This document shows positions 43,790 to 52,144 of a DNA stretch of 55,369 nt, one piece after another (positions within the stretch are counted from its first letter, which is position 1; each line of letters opens with the position of its first letter). The DNA is from Hyphomicrobiales bacterium (GTDB taxonomy: Bacteria; Pseudomonadota; Alphaproteobacteria; Rhizobiales; Rhizobiaceae). A program made the translations under genes and the position numbers. The notes below the pieces were generated by a model. That model had not been told where the DNA came from. It saw only the letters and a list, made by a program, of their open reading frames with translations, and searched no databases. Location of the stretch: the NCBI GenBank assembly GCA_900465665.1, contig UBJO01000001.1, positions 1 through 55,369 of the forward strand, read 5' to 3'.

Positions 43790-45408
43790 GCCAGCGCCTG
43801 CGTTTCCTGCCATCCGGCAGCGACAGTTTCCTCGTCGAGCTCGACGACCTCGCCGCAACCCTGACCCTGCTCGACGCCCTCCTAGCGGCGGGGCTCGAAG
43901 GCGTGCGTGAAGTCATCCCGGGCGCGCGCACCGTCATGGTGCGCTTCGATCCGTGGCTGACGAGCGCGGCAGGGCTCTACGACAAGATCGCCGCTCTCGA
44001 CCTTTCAACACGCTCATCCCGAGGTGGCGAGCTCTTCGAGATCCCTGTCTCCTATGATGGCGAGGACCTCGGTGACGTCGCCGAGATGCTCGGCTGCACG
44101 GTAGAAGAGGTCATCCAGCGCCACACCGAGGCGACCTACACCGTCGCCTTCACCGGCTTCGCCCCCGGCTTCGCCTATATGACGTCAGACGACCCGCGTT
44201 TCGACGTGCCACGCCGCAAGAGCCCCCGAGTAAAAATCCCCGCCGGTTCAGTCGCCATCGCCGGCAAGTTCGGCGGGATCTATCCGTCCGACAGCCCCGG
44301 CGGCTGGCAGTTGCTCGGCAAGACGCCGTTCGCGATGTGGGACACGACGCGGGAGCGTGCCGCACTCCTGGCGCCCGGTGACCGCGTGCGCTTTCGCGAC
44401 ATCGCCAAGGGCGCGGTCGTCCCGGTTTCCGCACCCAAGCCGGCAGCCAATGAGGCTCCAGAACAGAAAGCCGGATTGCTGGTCACCCGCGCGGATCGTC
44501 CCGCGCTCTTCCAGGATCTCGGCCGACCGGGCCTTGCCAGCCAGGGCGTCTCCGAATCCGGCGCGCTCGACCGCACGGCGATGATCGAGGCCAATCGCTG
44601 CCTCGGAAATCCGCGCGATACTGCCGTGGTCGAAGTGCTGTTCGGCGGCTTCGCCTTCAAGGCTGATCGGCAGGTCACCGTCGCCGTAACCGGTGCGCCC
44701 TGCCCGCTGACGATCCGTACGGCGGCGGGCGGCGAGAGCACCGCGAATTTCGCAAGCCCGATCGCCCTTGATCCCGGCGACGAGCTCGTGCTGGGCATTC
44801 CGCCCGAGGGCATGATGAGCTACCTCGCCCTGCGCGGCGGGTTCGAGGTCCAGCCGGTGCTCGGATCGGCGGCCAGCGACACGCTCGCCAAGGTCGGCCC
44901 GGCGCCGATCGCGGCCGACGATATCCTGGTTCCGGCCGAGCGGCGATCACTTGCGGTCATGCCGACTGACGCCGAGCAGCGACGCCTGCCGCGTGCCGGC
45001 GAAGTCGTGACGCTCGATATCGTGCTTGGTCCGCGCACGGACTGGTTCACCGAGCAGGGCGTCGCCACGCTGACATCGCAGGAGTGGGACGTGACGCCCC
45101 AATCGAGTCGCGTCGGTATGCGCCTTGATGGCAAGGTGGCGATCGAGCGTTCCGACAATGCAGAACTGCCCTCCGAGGGCACGGCACTTGGCGCGATCCA
45201 GGTACCGCATAGCGGCCAGCCCGTGCTCTTCCTTGCCGATCATCCGCTGACAGGCGGCTATCCGGTCATCGGCGTCGTCGCCAGCCACCATCTCGACCTC
45301 GCCGGCCAGATCCCGATCGGCGCCCGTATCCGTTTAAATCCGATCTCCGCTTTCGAGCCGCGCGAGGTCATCGCCGGCAACGAGCCGAACAGGACACTGA
45401 TTTCATGA
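43786..45408 (+). CDS. KipI-KipA (AHS1-AHS2) fusion, 5-oxoprolinase B/C or carboxyltransferase-like subunit
   Basis: Predicted 540 residues. The AHS1 half (about 1-225) has [68 protein letters not shown]. The AHS2 half (about 228-540) has [30 protein letters not shown] and [28 protein letters not shown]. In most bacteria these are two genes (kipI/pxpB, kipA/pxpC). The same two domains also form the carboxyltransferase part of urea carboxylase. The overlap of four bases with both neighbours shows tight stoichiometric expression with the LamB/YcsF and biotin carboxylase proteins. Confidence 0.9.
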   Translation: MSQRLRFLPSGSDSFLVELDDLAATLTLLDALLAAGLEGVREVIPGARTVMVRFDPWLTSAAGLYDKIAALDLSTRSSRGGELFEIPVSYDGEDLGDVAEMLGCTVEEVIQRHTEATYTVAFTGFAPGFAYMTSDDPRFDVPRRKSPRVKIPAGSVAIAGKFGGIYPSDSPGGWQLLGKTPFAMWDTTRERAALLAPGDRVRFRDIAKGAVVPVSAPKPAANEAPEQKAGLLVTRADRPALFQDLGRPGLASQGVSESGALDRTAMIEANRCLGNPRDTAVVEVLFGGFAFKADRQVTVAVTGAPCPLTIRTAAGGESTANFASPIALDPGDELVLGIPPEGMMSYLALRGGFEVQPVLGSAASDTLAKVGPAPIAADDILVPAERRSLAVMPTDAEQRRLPRAGEVVTLDIVLGPRTDWFTEQGVATLTSQEWDVTPQSSRVGMRLDGKVAIERSDNAELPSEGTALGAIQVPHSGQPVLFLADHPLTGGYPVIGVVASHHLDLAGQIPIGARIRLNPISAFEPREVIAGNEPNRTLIS

Positions 45409-47117
45409 AAAAGCTGCTCATTGCCAATCGCGGCGAAATCGCCATCCGCATCATCCGCGCCGCGCGCGACAATGGCGTCTCCTCGGTTGCGATCTATTCG
45501 GATGCCGACGCCAGCTCGCTGCATGCTGAACTTGCCGACGAAGCCTATGGCCTCGGAGCCGGGCGCCCCGCGGACACCTATCTGAACATCGAGAAAATCC
45601 TCGAGATCGCCAAGCGCGCCGGCGCCGACGCCGTCCACCCAGGCTACGGCTTCCTCTCGGAACGCGCGGAGTTCGCGCAGGCCGTCATCGATGCCGGCCT
45701 GCTCTGGGTCGGCCCGGCGCCTGATGTCATCACGGCGCTCGGCGACAAGGTCGAGGCGCGGCGGATTGCCGAAAGCGTCGGCGCACCGCTGGTGAAGGGT
45801 TCCGCCGGCCCGCTGGCTTCAGCTGCCGAGGCCGTCGCATTTGCCCGCGAGGCCGGATTGCCGCTGGCGATCAAGGCCGCCTTTGGTGGCGGCGGGCGCG
45901 GCATGAAGGTGGCGCACTATATCGATGAAGTCGGCGAACTCTTCGATTCCGCCGTTCGCGAAGCCGTCGAGGCCTTCGGCCGTGGCGAATGCTACGCCGA
46001 ACAGTTCCTGGAAAAGCCACGCCATATCGAAGCGCAGGTGATCGCCGACAGCCATGGCAACACGGTCGTGCTCGGCACCCGCGACTGCTCATTGCAGCGC
46101 CGCAACCAGAAACTCGTCGAAGAGGCGCCGGCTCCCTTCATCACCGAGGAGCAGCGCCAGCGCATCCATGATGCCGCCCGCGCGATCTGCGCCAAGGCCG
46201 GCTATACCGGCGCCGGCACGGTCGAGTTCCTGCTTTCGCAGGCCGGCACGATCTCCTTCCTCGAGGTCAATACGCGCCTGCAGGTCGAGCATCCGGTGAC
46301 CGAGGAAACCACCGGCATCGATATCGTCATCGAGCAGCTGCGGATCGCCGATGGCGAGCCGTTGTCGGTGACGGAAACGCCCAAGCCACGCGGCCACGCC
46401 TTCGAATTCCGCATCAATGCCGAAGATCCGGGCCGCGGCTTCCTGCCGACGCCGGGTCTCATCACCCGCTTCCGCGCACCATCAGGTCCCGGCATCCGCC
46501 TCGACACCGGTGTCGAAAGCGGCTCGGAGATCCCCGGCCTCTACGATTCCATGATGGCGAAGCTGATCGTGACAGGCGCCACCCGCGAAGAGGCGCTTGT
46601 TCGCGCCCGCCGCGCGCTCGCCGAGTTCCGCATCGAGGGCGTCGCGTCCGTGCTGCCGTTCCATCGCGCCGTTCTCGAGGAAAAGGACTTTACCGGCGAG
46701 GACGGTTTCAAGGTATTCACCAACTGGATCGAGACCGAATTCCGTGGCGTCGCATCCTCGCCGAGGATCGAGCCCGCCGACGGCAACCTCATCCGCAGCA
46801 TCATCGAGGTCGACGGCAAGCGCCACGAGATCGGCGTGCCGGCGGCGCTGTTTTCCGGCCTCGCCGCTGCCCCGCAGGCATCCGCGGCACAAGCGCCCCA
46901 GCAGCGCGAAGGCGCTGTTACCGCGCCCATTCCCGGCACCTTCCGGCAGTGGCTGGTCGAGGACAATGCAACGGTTGCCGAGGGCGAGATCGTTGCCGTC
47001 ATCGAAGCCATGAAGATGGAGACACGCGTTGCCGCGCCCAAGGCCGGCACGATCAAGCTCGGCGCCAAGGTCGGCGACAGCGTCGGGCTCGGCGCGGAAC
47101 TGGCGATCATCGCGTAA
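45405..47117 (+). CDS. Biotin carboxylase fused to biotin carboxyl carrier domain
   Basis: Predicted 570 residues. Biotin carboxylase is at about 1-445: [35 protein letters not shown], the ATP glycine loop at 161-165 (FGGGGRGMK), [17 protein letters not shown] and [17 protein letters not shown] biotinyl domain is at about 500-570 with the biotin-accepting lysine at residue 537 in EAMKM. There is no carboxyltransferase domain, so it needs a partner; the preceding AHS1-AHS2 fusion is the obvious one, which together would rebuild a urea-carboxylase-like enzyme. The alternative is an acyl-CoA carboxylase subunit, but no carboxyltransferase of that type is near. The start overlaps the previous stop (ATGA). 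Confidence 0.93.
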   Translation: MKKLLIANRGEIAIRIIRAARDNGVSSVAIYSDADASSLHAELADEAYGLGAGRPADTYLNIEKILEIAKRAGADAVHPGYGFLSERAEFAQAVIDAGLLWVGPAPDVITALGDKVEARRIAESVGAPLVKGSAGPLASAAEAVAFAREAGLPLAIKAAFGGGGRGMKVAHYIDEVGELFDSAVREAVEAFGRGECYAEQFLEKPRHIEAQVIADSHGNTVVLGTRDCSLQRRNQKLVEEAPAPFITEEQRQRIHDAARAICAKAGYTGAGTVEFLLSQAGTISFLEVNTRLQVEHPVTEETTGIDIVIEQLRIADGEPLSVTETPKPRGHAFEFRINAEDPGRGFLPTPGLITRFRAPSGPGIRLDTGVESGSEIPGLYDSMMAKLIVTGATREEALVRARRALAEFRIEGVASVLPFHRAVLEEKDFTGEDGFKVFTNWIETEFRGVASSPRIEPADGNLIRSIIEVDGKRHEIGVPAALFSGLAAAPQASAAQAPQQREGAVTAPIPGTFRQWLVEDNATVAEGEIVAVIEAMKMETRVAAPKAGTIKLGAKVGDSVGLGAELAIIA

Positions 47118-47140
47118 GAGGAAGTCTAAAGCTCAAGACA

Positions 47141-47180
47141 AGAAAGCCGGCGGGTCTTGCGATCCGCCGGCTTTCTTTTG
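47141..47180 (+). terminator. Bidirectional rho-independent terminator
   Basis: AGAAAGCCGGCGG(47141-47153) pairs with CCGCCGGCTTTCT(47164-47176), followed by TTTG; on the other strand the stem is followed by TCTTG. It serves the carboxylase operon and the convergent amino-acid importer. Confidence 0.9.
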
Positions 47181-47200
47181 TTCAGATCATAAAAGAGCGG

Positions 47201-48697
47201 TCAGTTCTGCCGCATGAACTGCTGGATGCGGCTGTCGGCCGGAGAATTCTCCAGTTCATCAGCGGTCATGTTGACGACGACGTGGCCGTTTTCCATCATC
47301 ACCACACGGTCGCTGATGCGGCTGACGAAGCGCATTTCGTGGGTGACGATGACCATGGTCATGCCTTCGCGAGCAAGGCCCTCGATCACCTGCAGCACTT
47401 CGCCCACCAGTTCCGGATCGAGCGCAGAGGTCGGCTCGTCGAACAGCATGATCTCAGGGTCCATGGCGAGCGCGCGGGCGATCGCCACACGCTGCTTCTG
47501 GCCGCCCGAGAGCTGATGCGGGTACTTGTTGGCATGCGCCGCCAAACCGACACGGGCCAGGTGGTTCATCGCCGCCGCGCGCACCGCCTGCTTGTCGCGA
47601 TTGCCGTGGTAGCGCGGACCAAACGTCACGTTCTCCAACGCCGTCATGTGCGGGAAGAGGTTGAACGACTGGAACACCATGCCGAGACAGGTGACGCGAT
47701 GATGAAAATCGGGAACCATGCGGTACCCCTTAGCGTCGGCCGTGATCCAATCGTTTCCGTCGAGCGTGATGCGGCCGTTGTCGATATCCTGCAGCGCGTT
47801 GATCGTGCGGATGAGTGTCGTCTTACCCGAGCCAGAAGGACCGATGATGCTCAGCACCTCGCCCTTGCGCACCTGAAGCGACACATCGGCCAGCGCCCGC
47901 TTGTCGCCGAAGCTTTTGGCTATGCCATCGATGCCGACCACGACCTCTTCACCGACGCGGCGTTCGTTGCTGGCAACGTTTGCCTGGGCAACGGCTGTCG
48001 GCACCACAATCTCGGCGCCGGTCATCCTGGAGATGTCGAGACGCCCTTCAAGGCGCGCCAGGAAGAAGCTGAAGATCGAGACGACGAGCACGTAGTAGAA
48101 CGAGACCGCGACCAGCGTTTCGATGACCATGAAGTTGCGGGTGTAGAGCCGCTGGCCGACGAGCAGGATTTCCGCGAGCGAGATGACCGAGACGAGCGAG
48201 GTCAGCTTGACGATGGTGATGAATTCGTTGCCGAGCGAAGGCAACGCCACGCGGATCGCCTGCGGCAGAATGATATGCCGGTATTTGCCGACGGGGCGGA
48301 CGCCGAGCGCGTGGGCCGCTTCATGCTGCCCCGGATCGACGGCGATGAGGCCGGCGCGGTGGATTTCCGCGAGATAGGCGGTTTCCGATATGACCAGCGC
48401 GATCAGCCCGGCCCAGAAGGGGACCGACAGCACCGGCCCGAGCGCCGGCATGAACTGCGGCATGTTGTAGACGAAGATCAGCAGCACCAGCAGCGGCAGG
48501 CTGCGGAAAAGCCAGATGTAGGTCTTCGCGAACCAGCGCACCGCGCGCAGGCTCGATTGCCGGGCGAGTGCGAGCAGGAAGCCGAGCACGGTTCCGATGA
48601 CCCAGGTCAGCACGCCGAGCCAGGCGACGAGCGCGGTCGCGCGCCAGAAGTCCGGATATAGCAGGAGGCTGAAGAGGTAGTTCCAGTCGAAGTTCAT
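47201..48697 (-). CDS. Polar amino-acid ABC importer, permease-ATPase fusion
   Basis: Predicted 498 residues. The N-terminal half (about 1-235) is a HisM/GlnP-type permease (first helix ATALVAWLGVLTWVIGTVLG; docking loop HEAAHALGVRPVGKYRHIILPQAIRVALPS). The C-terminal half (about 255-498) is a GlnQ-type ATPase: Walker A GPSGSGKTT, signature LSGGQKQRVAIARAL, Walker B IMLFDEPTSALDPE, H-loop VIVTHEM. Normally these are separate genes; the fused form forces one ATPase per permease, and a homodimer would be complete. A roughly 20-residue linker carries VVPTAVAQANV. Start at the ATG at 48697; the open frame above is unconserved. It pairs with the binding protein encoded upstream. Confidence 0.9.
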   Translation of the reverse strand: MNFDWNYLFSLLLYPDFWRATALVAWLGVLTWVIGTVLGFLLALARQSSLRAVRWFAKTYIWLFRSLPLLVLLIFVYNMPQFMPALGPVLSVPFWAGLIALVISETAYLAEIHRAGLIAVDPGQHEAAHALGVRPVGKYRHIILPQAIRVALPSLGNEFITIVKLTSLVSVISLAEILLVGQRLYTRNFMVIETLVAVSFYYVLVVSIFSFFLARLEGRLDISRMTGAEIVVPTAVAQANVASNERRVGEEVVVGIDGIAKSFGDKRALADVSLQVRKGEVLSIIGPSGSGKTTLIRTINALQDIDNGRITLDGNDWITADAKGYRMVPDFHHRVTCLGMVFQSFNLFPHMTALENVTFGPRYHGNRDKQAVRAAAMNHLARVGLAAHANKYPHQLSGGQKQRVAIARALAMDPEIMLFDEPTSALDPELVGEVLQVIEGLAREGMTMVIVTHEMRFVSRISDRVVMMENGHVVVNMTADELENSPADSRIQQFMRQN

Positions 48698-48793
48698 GGG
48701 CGGGTATCCCCAAAAGAGCAGCGGCGCCGAAGCGCCGCGCATTCCTGTGTTGATCAGTCAGGCGAGCGCCTCACCGGCACCCGCCTTGAGCGC

Positions 48794-49579
48794 TTACTGC
48801 CCGACAGCCGCCTTGAACTCGGCTTCCGTCGACTTTGCCACTCCGTACTTGGCGAACAGTGCCTCGTAATCGGCATCGCCATCGAGCTTCGCCAGCGTAT
48901 CGCGCAGGAAGGACGCGACCTCGGTGTTGCCCTTCTTCACGCCGAAGCCGACGATGACGGGATAGAGCTGTTCGGTGGAGGTGACCTTCAGGCGACCGTT
49001 CAGCTTCTTGGCGGCATCGGCGAGCACTGCCGAGTTCTCCAGCTGGGCATCGACGCCACCGGACATGACGGCCTGCGTTGCCTCGGGCGAGGTCGGGAAT
49101 TCGCGGGAATCGATCAGGTTGGCCGAGCATACCGACGTGTTCAGCTTCTCGAGCTCGGGAATCCAGGCCGCACCCTTGATCGAGCCGACGCGCTTGCCGC
49201 AAAGCTCTTCCGGTTTGGTGAAATTCTGGCCGCCCGCTGCCGAAACCGCGATCGAAACGCCCGTCTTCATGTAAGGGATATAGTCGATCTGCTTGGCGCG
49301 CGGGGCCGTCACGTAGAGCGTGGAGGCGATGACGTTGAACTGGTCGCTGGAAACGCCGAGGATCAGGTTTTCGAAACGGGTGTCATGAAAGGAACCGTCG
49401 CTGCCGGTCTTCTTGCCGATCAGCTTCATCAGCTCGACGTCGAAGCCGGCGGGCTGGTTGGCGTCGTCGAAGTAGTTGTAGGGCGGATAGGTGAGATCGA
49501 CACCGATCTTCAGCGTTTCCGCATGAGCCGCCGTCAGCGGCGCCGCCAACATGATGAGACCAGCAAGGAGTTTTTTCAT
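48794..49579 (-). CDS. Amino-acid ABC importer substrate-binding protein
   Basis: Predicted 261 residues, SBP_bac_3 family. Signal peptide KKLLAGLIMLAAPLTAAHA cleaves before ETLKIGVDLTYPPYNYFDDANQPAGFDVELMKLIGKKTG, the canonical opening of His/Gln/Arg-type binders. Then NVIASTLYVTAPRAKQIDYIPY and the hinge-region ALFAKYGV end. The usual cis-acting Arg of the amino-acid alpha-carboxylate site is expected in the TAPRAKQIDY segment (Arg visible). An AGGAACAG site precedes the ATG. A TTGTTGAACAA palindrome lies 31 bases above the start. Within the island it should import the substrate or its amino-acid-like precursor. Confidence 0.92.
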   Translation of the reverse strand: MKKLLAGLIMLAAPLTAAHAETLKIGVDLTYPPYNYFDDANQPAGFDVELMKLIGKKTGSDGSFHDTRFENLILGVSSDQFNVIASTLYVTAPRAKQIDYIPYMKTGVSIAVSAAGGQNFTKPEELCGKRVGSIKGAAWIPELEKLNTSVCSANLIDSREFPTSPEATQAVMSGGVDAQLENSAVLADAAKKLNGRLKVTSTEQLYPVIVGFGVKKGNTEVASFLRDTLAKLDGDADYEALFAKYGVAKSTEAEFKAAVGQ

Positions 49580-49609
49580 GGACTGTTCCTCTCGATTGAT
49601 GGCTCATTT

Positions 49610-49620
49610 TTGTTGAACAA
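49610..49620. promoter_or_regulatory. TTGTTGAACAA palindrome upstream of the amino-acid importer
   Basis: TTGTTGAACAA, 31-41 bases above the binding-protein start and read here on the plus strand; shares TTGAACAA with 42974-42981. Position near a promoter of the leftward importer suits a repressor site. Confidence 0.65.
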
Positions 49621-49942
49621 TTATGAGATTGCAATCCCCCTAGATGCATAAAGTTTCATCAACGGGCGGATTTCGAGCAGATCGGCCACCTGCATCCCGG
49701 CGAAAGCGCTTGACGGGCAGCGGACAAGCGACTGAATTAACGAGATAAACCGAAGCATCCCAACTAAGACATGGCAATACGTCGAAAAAGACGTCGAACA
49801 ATATATCCAATTCCGAAGCAGGAGGCGCATGGATTTGCCAATCATGGAAAGCGAGACCTCCAGTGCATGGCACCTCGGAACTTCCCTCGCCTCATCGCCG
49901 GCATCCTGACATGCGGACTTCACCTCTCTTGACATGCGTAAG

Positions 49943-49953
49943 TTGTTCAACAA
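49943..49953. promoter_or_regulatory. TTGTTCAACAA palindrome upstream of the second GntR gene
   Basis: TTGTTCAACAA, 25-35 bases above the TTG start of the GntR gene, identical over 11 bases to the site inside 42948-42960. Supports autoregulation and one regulon across the island. Confidence 0.7.
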
Positions 49954-49977
49954 AAATAAATCACCAAGGAGACGCTA

Positions 49978-50682
49978 TTGACCAACCAGAATCCCCCCGA
50001 CCGACCTCTTGTGCTGACGCAGACCGCCGCCGGCCTGCTGCGCGACAAGATTCTGCGTGGCGAGCTTGCACCCGGCGCGCCGCTGCGCGAAGTTGTGTGG
50101 GCGGAAGCGCTGAACGTTTCGCGCAATACGTTGCGCGAGGCGCTGCGGGATCTGGTTGCCGAAGGTTTGATCGAGCATCGTGCGCATTACGGTGCGACGG
50201 TGCGGGCGCTGAATTCAACCGAGATCAGCGAGATCTACGCGATCCGAATGACGCTAGAACTGCGCGGCGTCACCTGCAGCGCCTACGCATCGCAGGAGGC
50301 AATGTCGGAACTCGTCGCCCGCGTCGAGGCGGTGCACCGCGCCGCCCTTGCCAAGAACTGGCAGCAGTGCGGCACTGCATCGCTGGAATTTCACCAGCAG
50401 ATCGTCGATTTCATCGGCAGTCCGCGGCTGAACGACGTGTTTGCGACCGTTGCCGCCCAGGCCCGCCTCGCCTTCTCGATGGCGCCGGATGCCCGCCGGT
50501 TCCAGGAACCGTGGGTGGCGCGCGACGTCGAAATCTGCAGTTTGCTCTGCGACGGCGACCGCACGGCAGCCACCCGCGCACTCGAACTCTATCTGCAGGA
50601 ATCCGAACGCGTGGTGCTGGAAGCCGCCCGCGCGCAGAACCTGCCCCGCCCCAAGAAGACATTGGCGACGCCTGCCGATTGA
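49978..50682 (+). CDS. GntR-family regulator, FCD subfamily
   Basis: Predicted 234 residues from a TTG at 49978 with AAGGAG six bases before. The winged HTH is at about 10-75 (LLRDKILRGELAPGAPLREVVWAEALNVSRNTLREALRDLV, IEHRAHYGATVRAL). The FCD domain has the ligand His in SLEFHQQIVDFIGS; the usual Asp/His set after it is only partly visible (EICSLLCDGDRTAATRAL), so metal binding may be weakened. It precedes the DUF1989 gene by 36 bases and is divergent from the amino-acid importer. With its relative at 42153 it may co-control the TTGTTCAA sites. Confidence 0.9.
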   Translation: MTNQNPPDRPLVLTQTAAGLLRDKILRGELAPGAPLREVVWAEALNVSRNTLREALRDLVAEGLIEHRAHYGATVRALNSTEISEIYAIRMTLELRGVTCSAYASQEAMSELVARVEAVHRAALAKNWQQCGTASLEFHQQIVDFIGSPRLNDVFATVAAQARLAFSMAPDARRFQEPWVARDVEICSLLCDGDRTAATRALELYLQESERVVLEAARAQNLPRPKKTLATPAD

Positions 50683-50718
50683 CGGCAGCCCGCCCGGCAT
50701 ATCAGGAGAAAATGAGGG

Positions 50719-51579
50719 ATGAAGCCCCAGCCGATTACCAGTGCACCGGAAGACGCAGCGAGCCGCAAGGCGATCAAGCCGGTGATCTGTTATCCCGTCG
50801 AGACGCTGCCGCGCCCGGATCTTACGGCATACCGCGCTTTGCGCGACGATCTGGAGTTCGTCGAGCGCGTGGTCGTGCCGCCGCGTGATGCTGCGTGCTG
50901 GACCGTGCCGGCCGGCCATTTCTGCCGGATTCTCTCCAGCGAGGGCTCGCAGGTGGGCGATCTCAACCTCTTCAACGCCAACAATCTTGAGGAACGCCTC
51001 TTCACCGGCAAGACCCGGGCGCTGAACGGCACGCATGTCGGCCTCGGCGACCAGCTCTTCTCCAACATGCCCTATCTGCGCCCGATCGCGACGATCACCC
51101 ACGACACGCTCGACTGGTACGGTTTCGACGAATTCGGCGGCTCGGTGCATGACGTCATCGGCACGCGCTGCGATCCCTATACGCACAATCTCTTGAGCAA
51201 TGGCGGCCAGTATCACCACTGCTGCCACTCCAACCTGACCCGCGCCTTCGCCGCGAAGACTGGAAAGTCGCTGCAGGAGGCCGGCACCTATATTCACGAC
51301 GTGCTCAACGTCTTCATGTGCACCGGCTTCACGCGCGATACCGGCCAGTATTTCATGAAGGCAAGCCCGGTTCGTCCCGGCGATTATCTCGAGTTTTTCG
51401 CCGAGATCGATCTCCTCGGCTGCATGTCGGCCTGCCCCGGCGGCGATTGCTCATCCGAGCATTCCTCGGACGCGGTTGCCTGTTATCCGCTGGTGGTCGA
51501 GGTCTACAAGCCGGCCCGTCCGCCGGAAGGCTGGAGCGCGCCCGAGATCAATGGATACGACGGCACGCACGGGCTCTGA
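50719..51579 (+). CDS. DUF1989 (urea-carboxylase-associated) family protein
   Basis: Predicted 286 residues. Family blocks are GDLNLFNANNLEERLF, GSVHDVIGTRCDPYTHNLL, YHHCCHSNLTRAF and VFMCTG. Candidate metal ligands are H144, C151, H166/H167, C168/C169, C235, C239 and C244 in a Cys-rich stretch (GCMSACPGGDCSSEHSSDAV). In other bacteria DUF1989 proteins lie beside urea- or guanidine-carboxylase genes, where the pair CgdA/CgdB acts as carboxyguanidine deiminase; most such loci encode two paralogues, here there is one. Cotranscribed with the GntR gene. It probably deaminates or hydrolyses a carboxylated intermediate made by the carboxylase at 43-47 kb, but this is inference. Confidence 0.85.
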   Translation: MKPQPITSAPEDAASRKAIKPVICYPVETLPRPDLTAYRALRDDLEFVERVVVPPRDAACWTVPAGHFCRILSSEGSQVGDLNLFNANNLEERLFTGKTRALNGTHVGLGDQLFSNMPYLRPIATITHDTLDWYGFDEFGGSVHDVIGTRCDPYTHNLLSNGGQYHHCCHSNLTRAFAAKTGKSLQEAGTYIHDVLNVFMCTGFTRDTGQYFMKASPVRPGDYLEFFAEIDLLGCMSACPGGDCSSEHSSDAVACYPLVVEVYKPARPPEGWSAPEINGYDGTHGL

Positions 51580-51605
51580 GCCACAAAAATGGTATTATAG
51601 CATGA

Positions 51606-51640
51606 GGCTCCCGCGAACTGTTCGCGGGAGCCTTGTTTTA
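51606..51640 (+). terminator. Rho-independent terminator after the DUF1989 gene
   Basis: GGCTCCCGCGAA(51606-51617), CTG loop, TTCGCGGGAGCC(51621-51632), then TTGTTTTA. Perfect 12-base stem plus T-rich tail. Confidence 0.9.
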
Positions 51641-51740
51641 GGTGAACTCACAGACTGGCCAGCCTGTTGCCACTGACACGGATCGAACCAAACCGCATCT
51701 GCGACGTTTACCGATTTTGGTTTCAGAAAGGAGCAGTCCG

Positions 51741-52028
51741 ATGAAGAGAACGTTAGCCGCAGCTTTTGCAGCAACAATGGTGCTCGTCGGAGGTTTTACC
51801 CCGGTGATGGCGCGTGATCACCGTCATCACGACGACACGGGACGCGCCATTGCCGGCGGTGTTGCCGCAGGCGTGGTGGGCGGATTGATCGGTGGCGCCA
51901 TCGCGAATTCCGGCCCGCGTTACATCGACCCGCCGCCGCCCCGCCCACGTTGCTGGTATGAGGATCGCGAGGTCCAGAACGCCTATGACGGCGGCTCGCA
52001 TGTCGAGTCGGTTCGTGTCTGTAACTAA
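51741..52028 (+). CDS. Small exported glycine-zipper protein, hypothetical
   Basis: Predicted 95 residues. Signal peptide KRTLAAAFAATMVLVGGFTPVMA cleaves before RDHRHHDD. A glycine-rich hydrophobic stretch, AIAGGVAAGVVGGLIGGAIA (about residues 36-55), resembles the glycine-zipper helix of rhizobial and Brucella small envelope proteins. Then a proline-rich PPPPRPRCWYEDREVQNAYDGG segment with two cysteines (C71 region and the C-terminal VRVCN) that could form a disulfide. AAGGAG lies before the ATG at 51741; an upstream in-frame start is unlikely. Function unknown; it may associate with the membrane or cell wall. Own transcription unit. Confidence 0.75.
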   Translation: MKRTLAAAFAATMVLVGGFTPVMARDHRHHDDTGRAIAGGVAAGVVGGLIGGAIANSGPRYIDPPPPRPRCWYEDREVQNAYDGGSHVESVRVCN

Positions 52029-52144
52029 GTATCGAAAGGCACCGATCTGCCATGCTCAAGCATGGCAGGTCTCGCCGCATGGAATTCCAACCTCTTCACC
52101 ATTTGATCTTGTGGCGGTAAGCTTGCCCTCGGCAGGGAGGCCGC

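Larger units (their letters stand above)
49580..49977. other. Control region between divergent amino-acid importer and GntR genes
   Basis: 398 bases without an intact gene. It holds two TTGTTSAACAA palindromes, one near each divergent start. A minus-strand stretch near 49625-49700 (VADLLEIRPLMKLYAS) looks faintly like the start of an FCD domain of a GntR protein, perhaps a decayed regulator copy; too short to be sure. Confidence 0.4.

Noticed and set aside
43019..45408. Plain annotation as an ordinary 5-oxoprolinase PxpABC operon
   Set aside because: Kept as an alternative, but the overlapping biotin carboxylase-BCCP gene and the co-regulated DUF1989 gene make a carboxylase-type system at least as likely.
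46949..48661. A 570-codon open frame antisense to the amino-acid importer fusion
   Set aside because: It spans the end of the carboxylase gene, the terminator and the importer gene, and has low-complexity antisense composition.
49621..49953. A 110-codon minus-strand frame with a faint FCD-like word (VADLLEIRPLMKLYAS)
   Set aside because: Too short and uninterrupted evidence is lacking; noted only as a possible regulator scrap in the control region.
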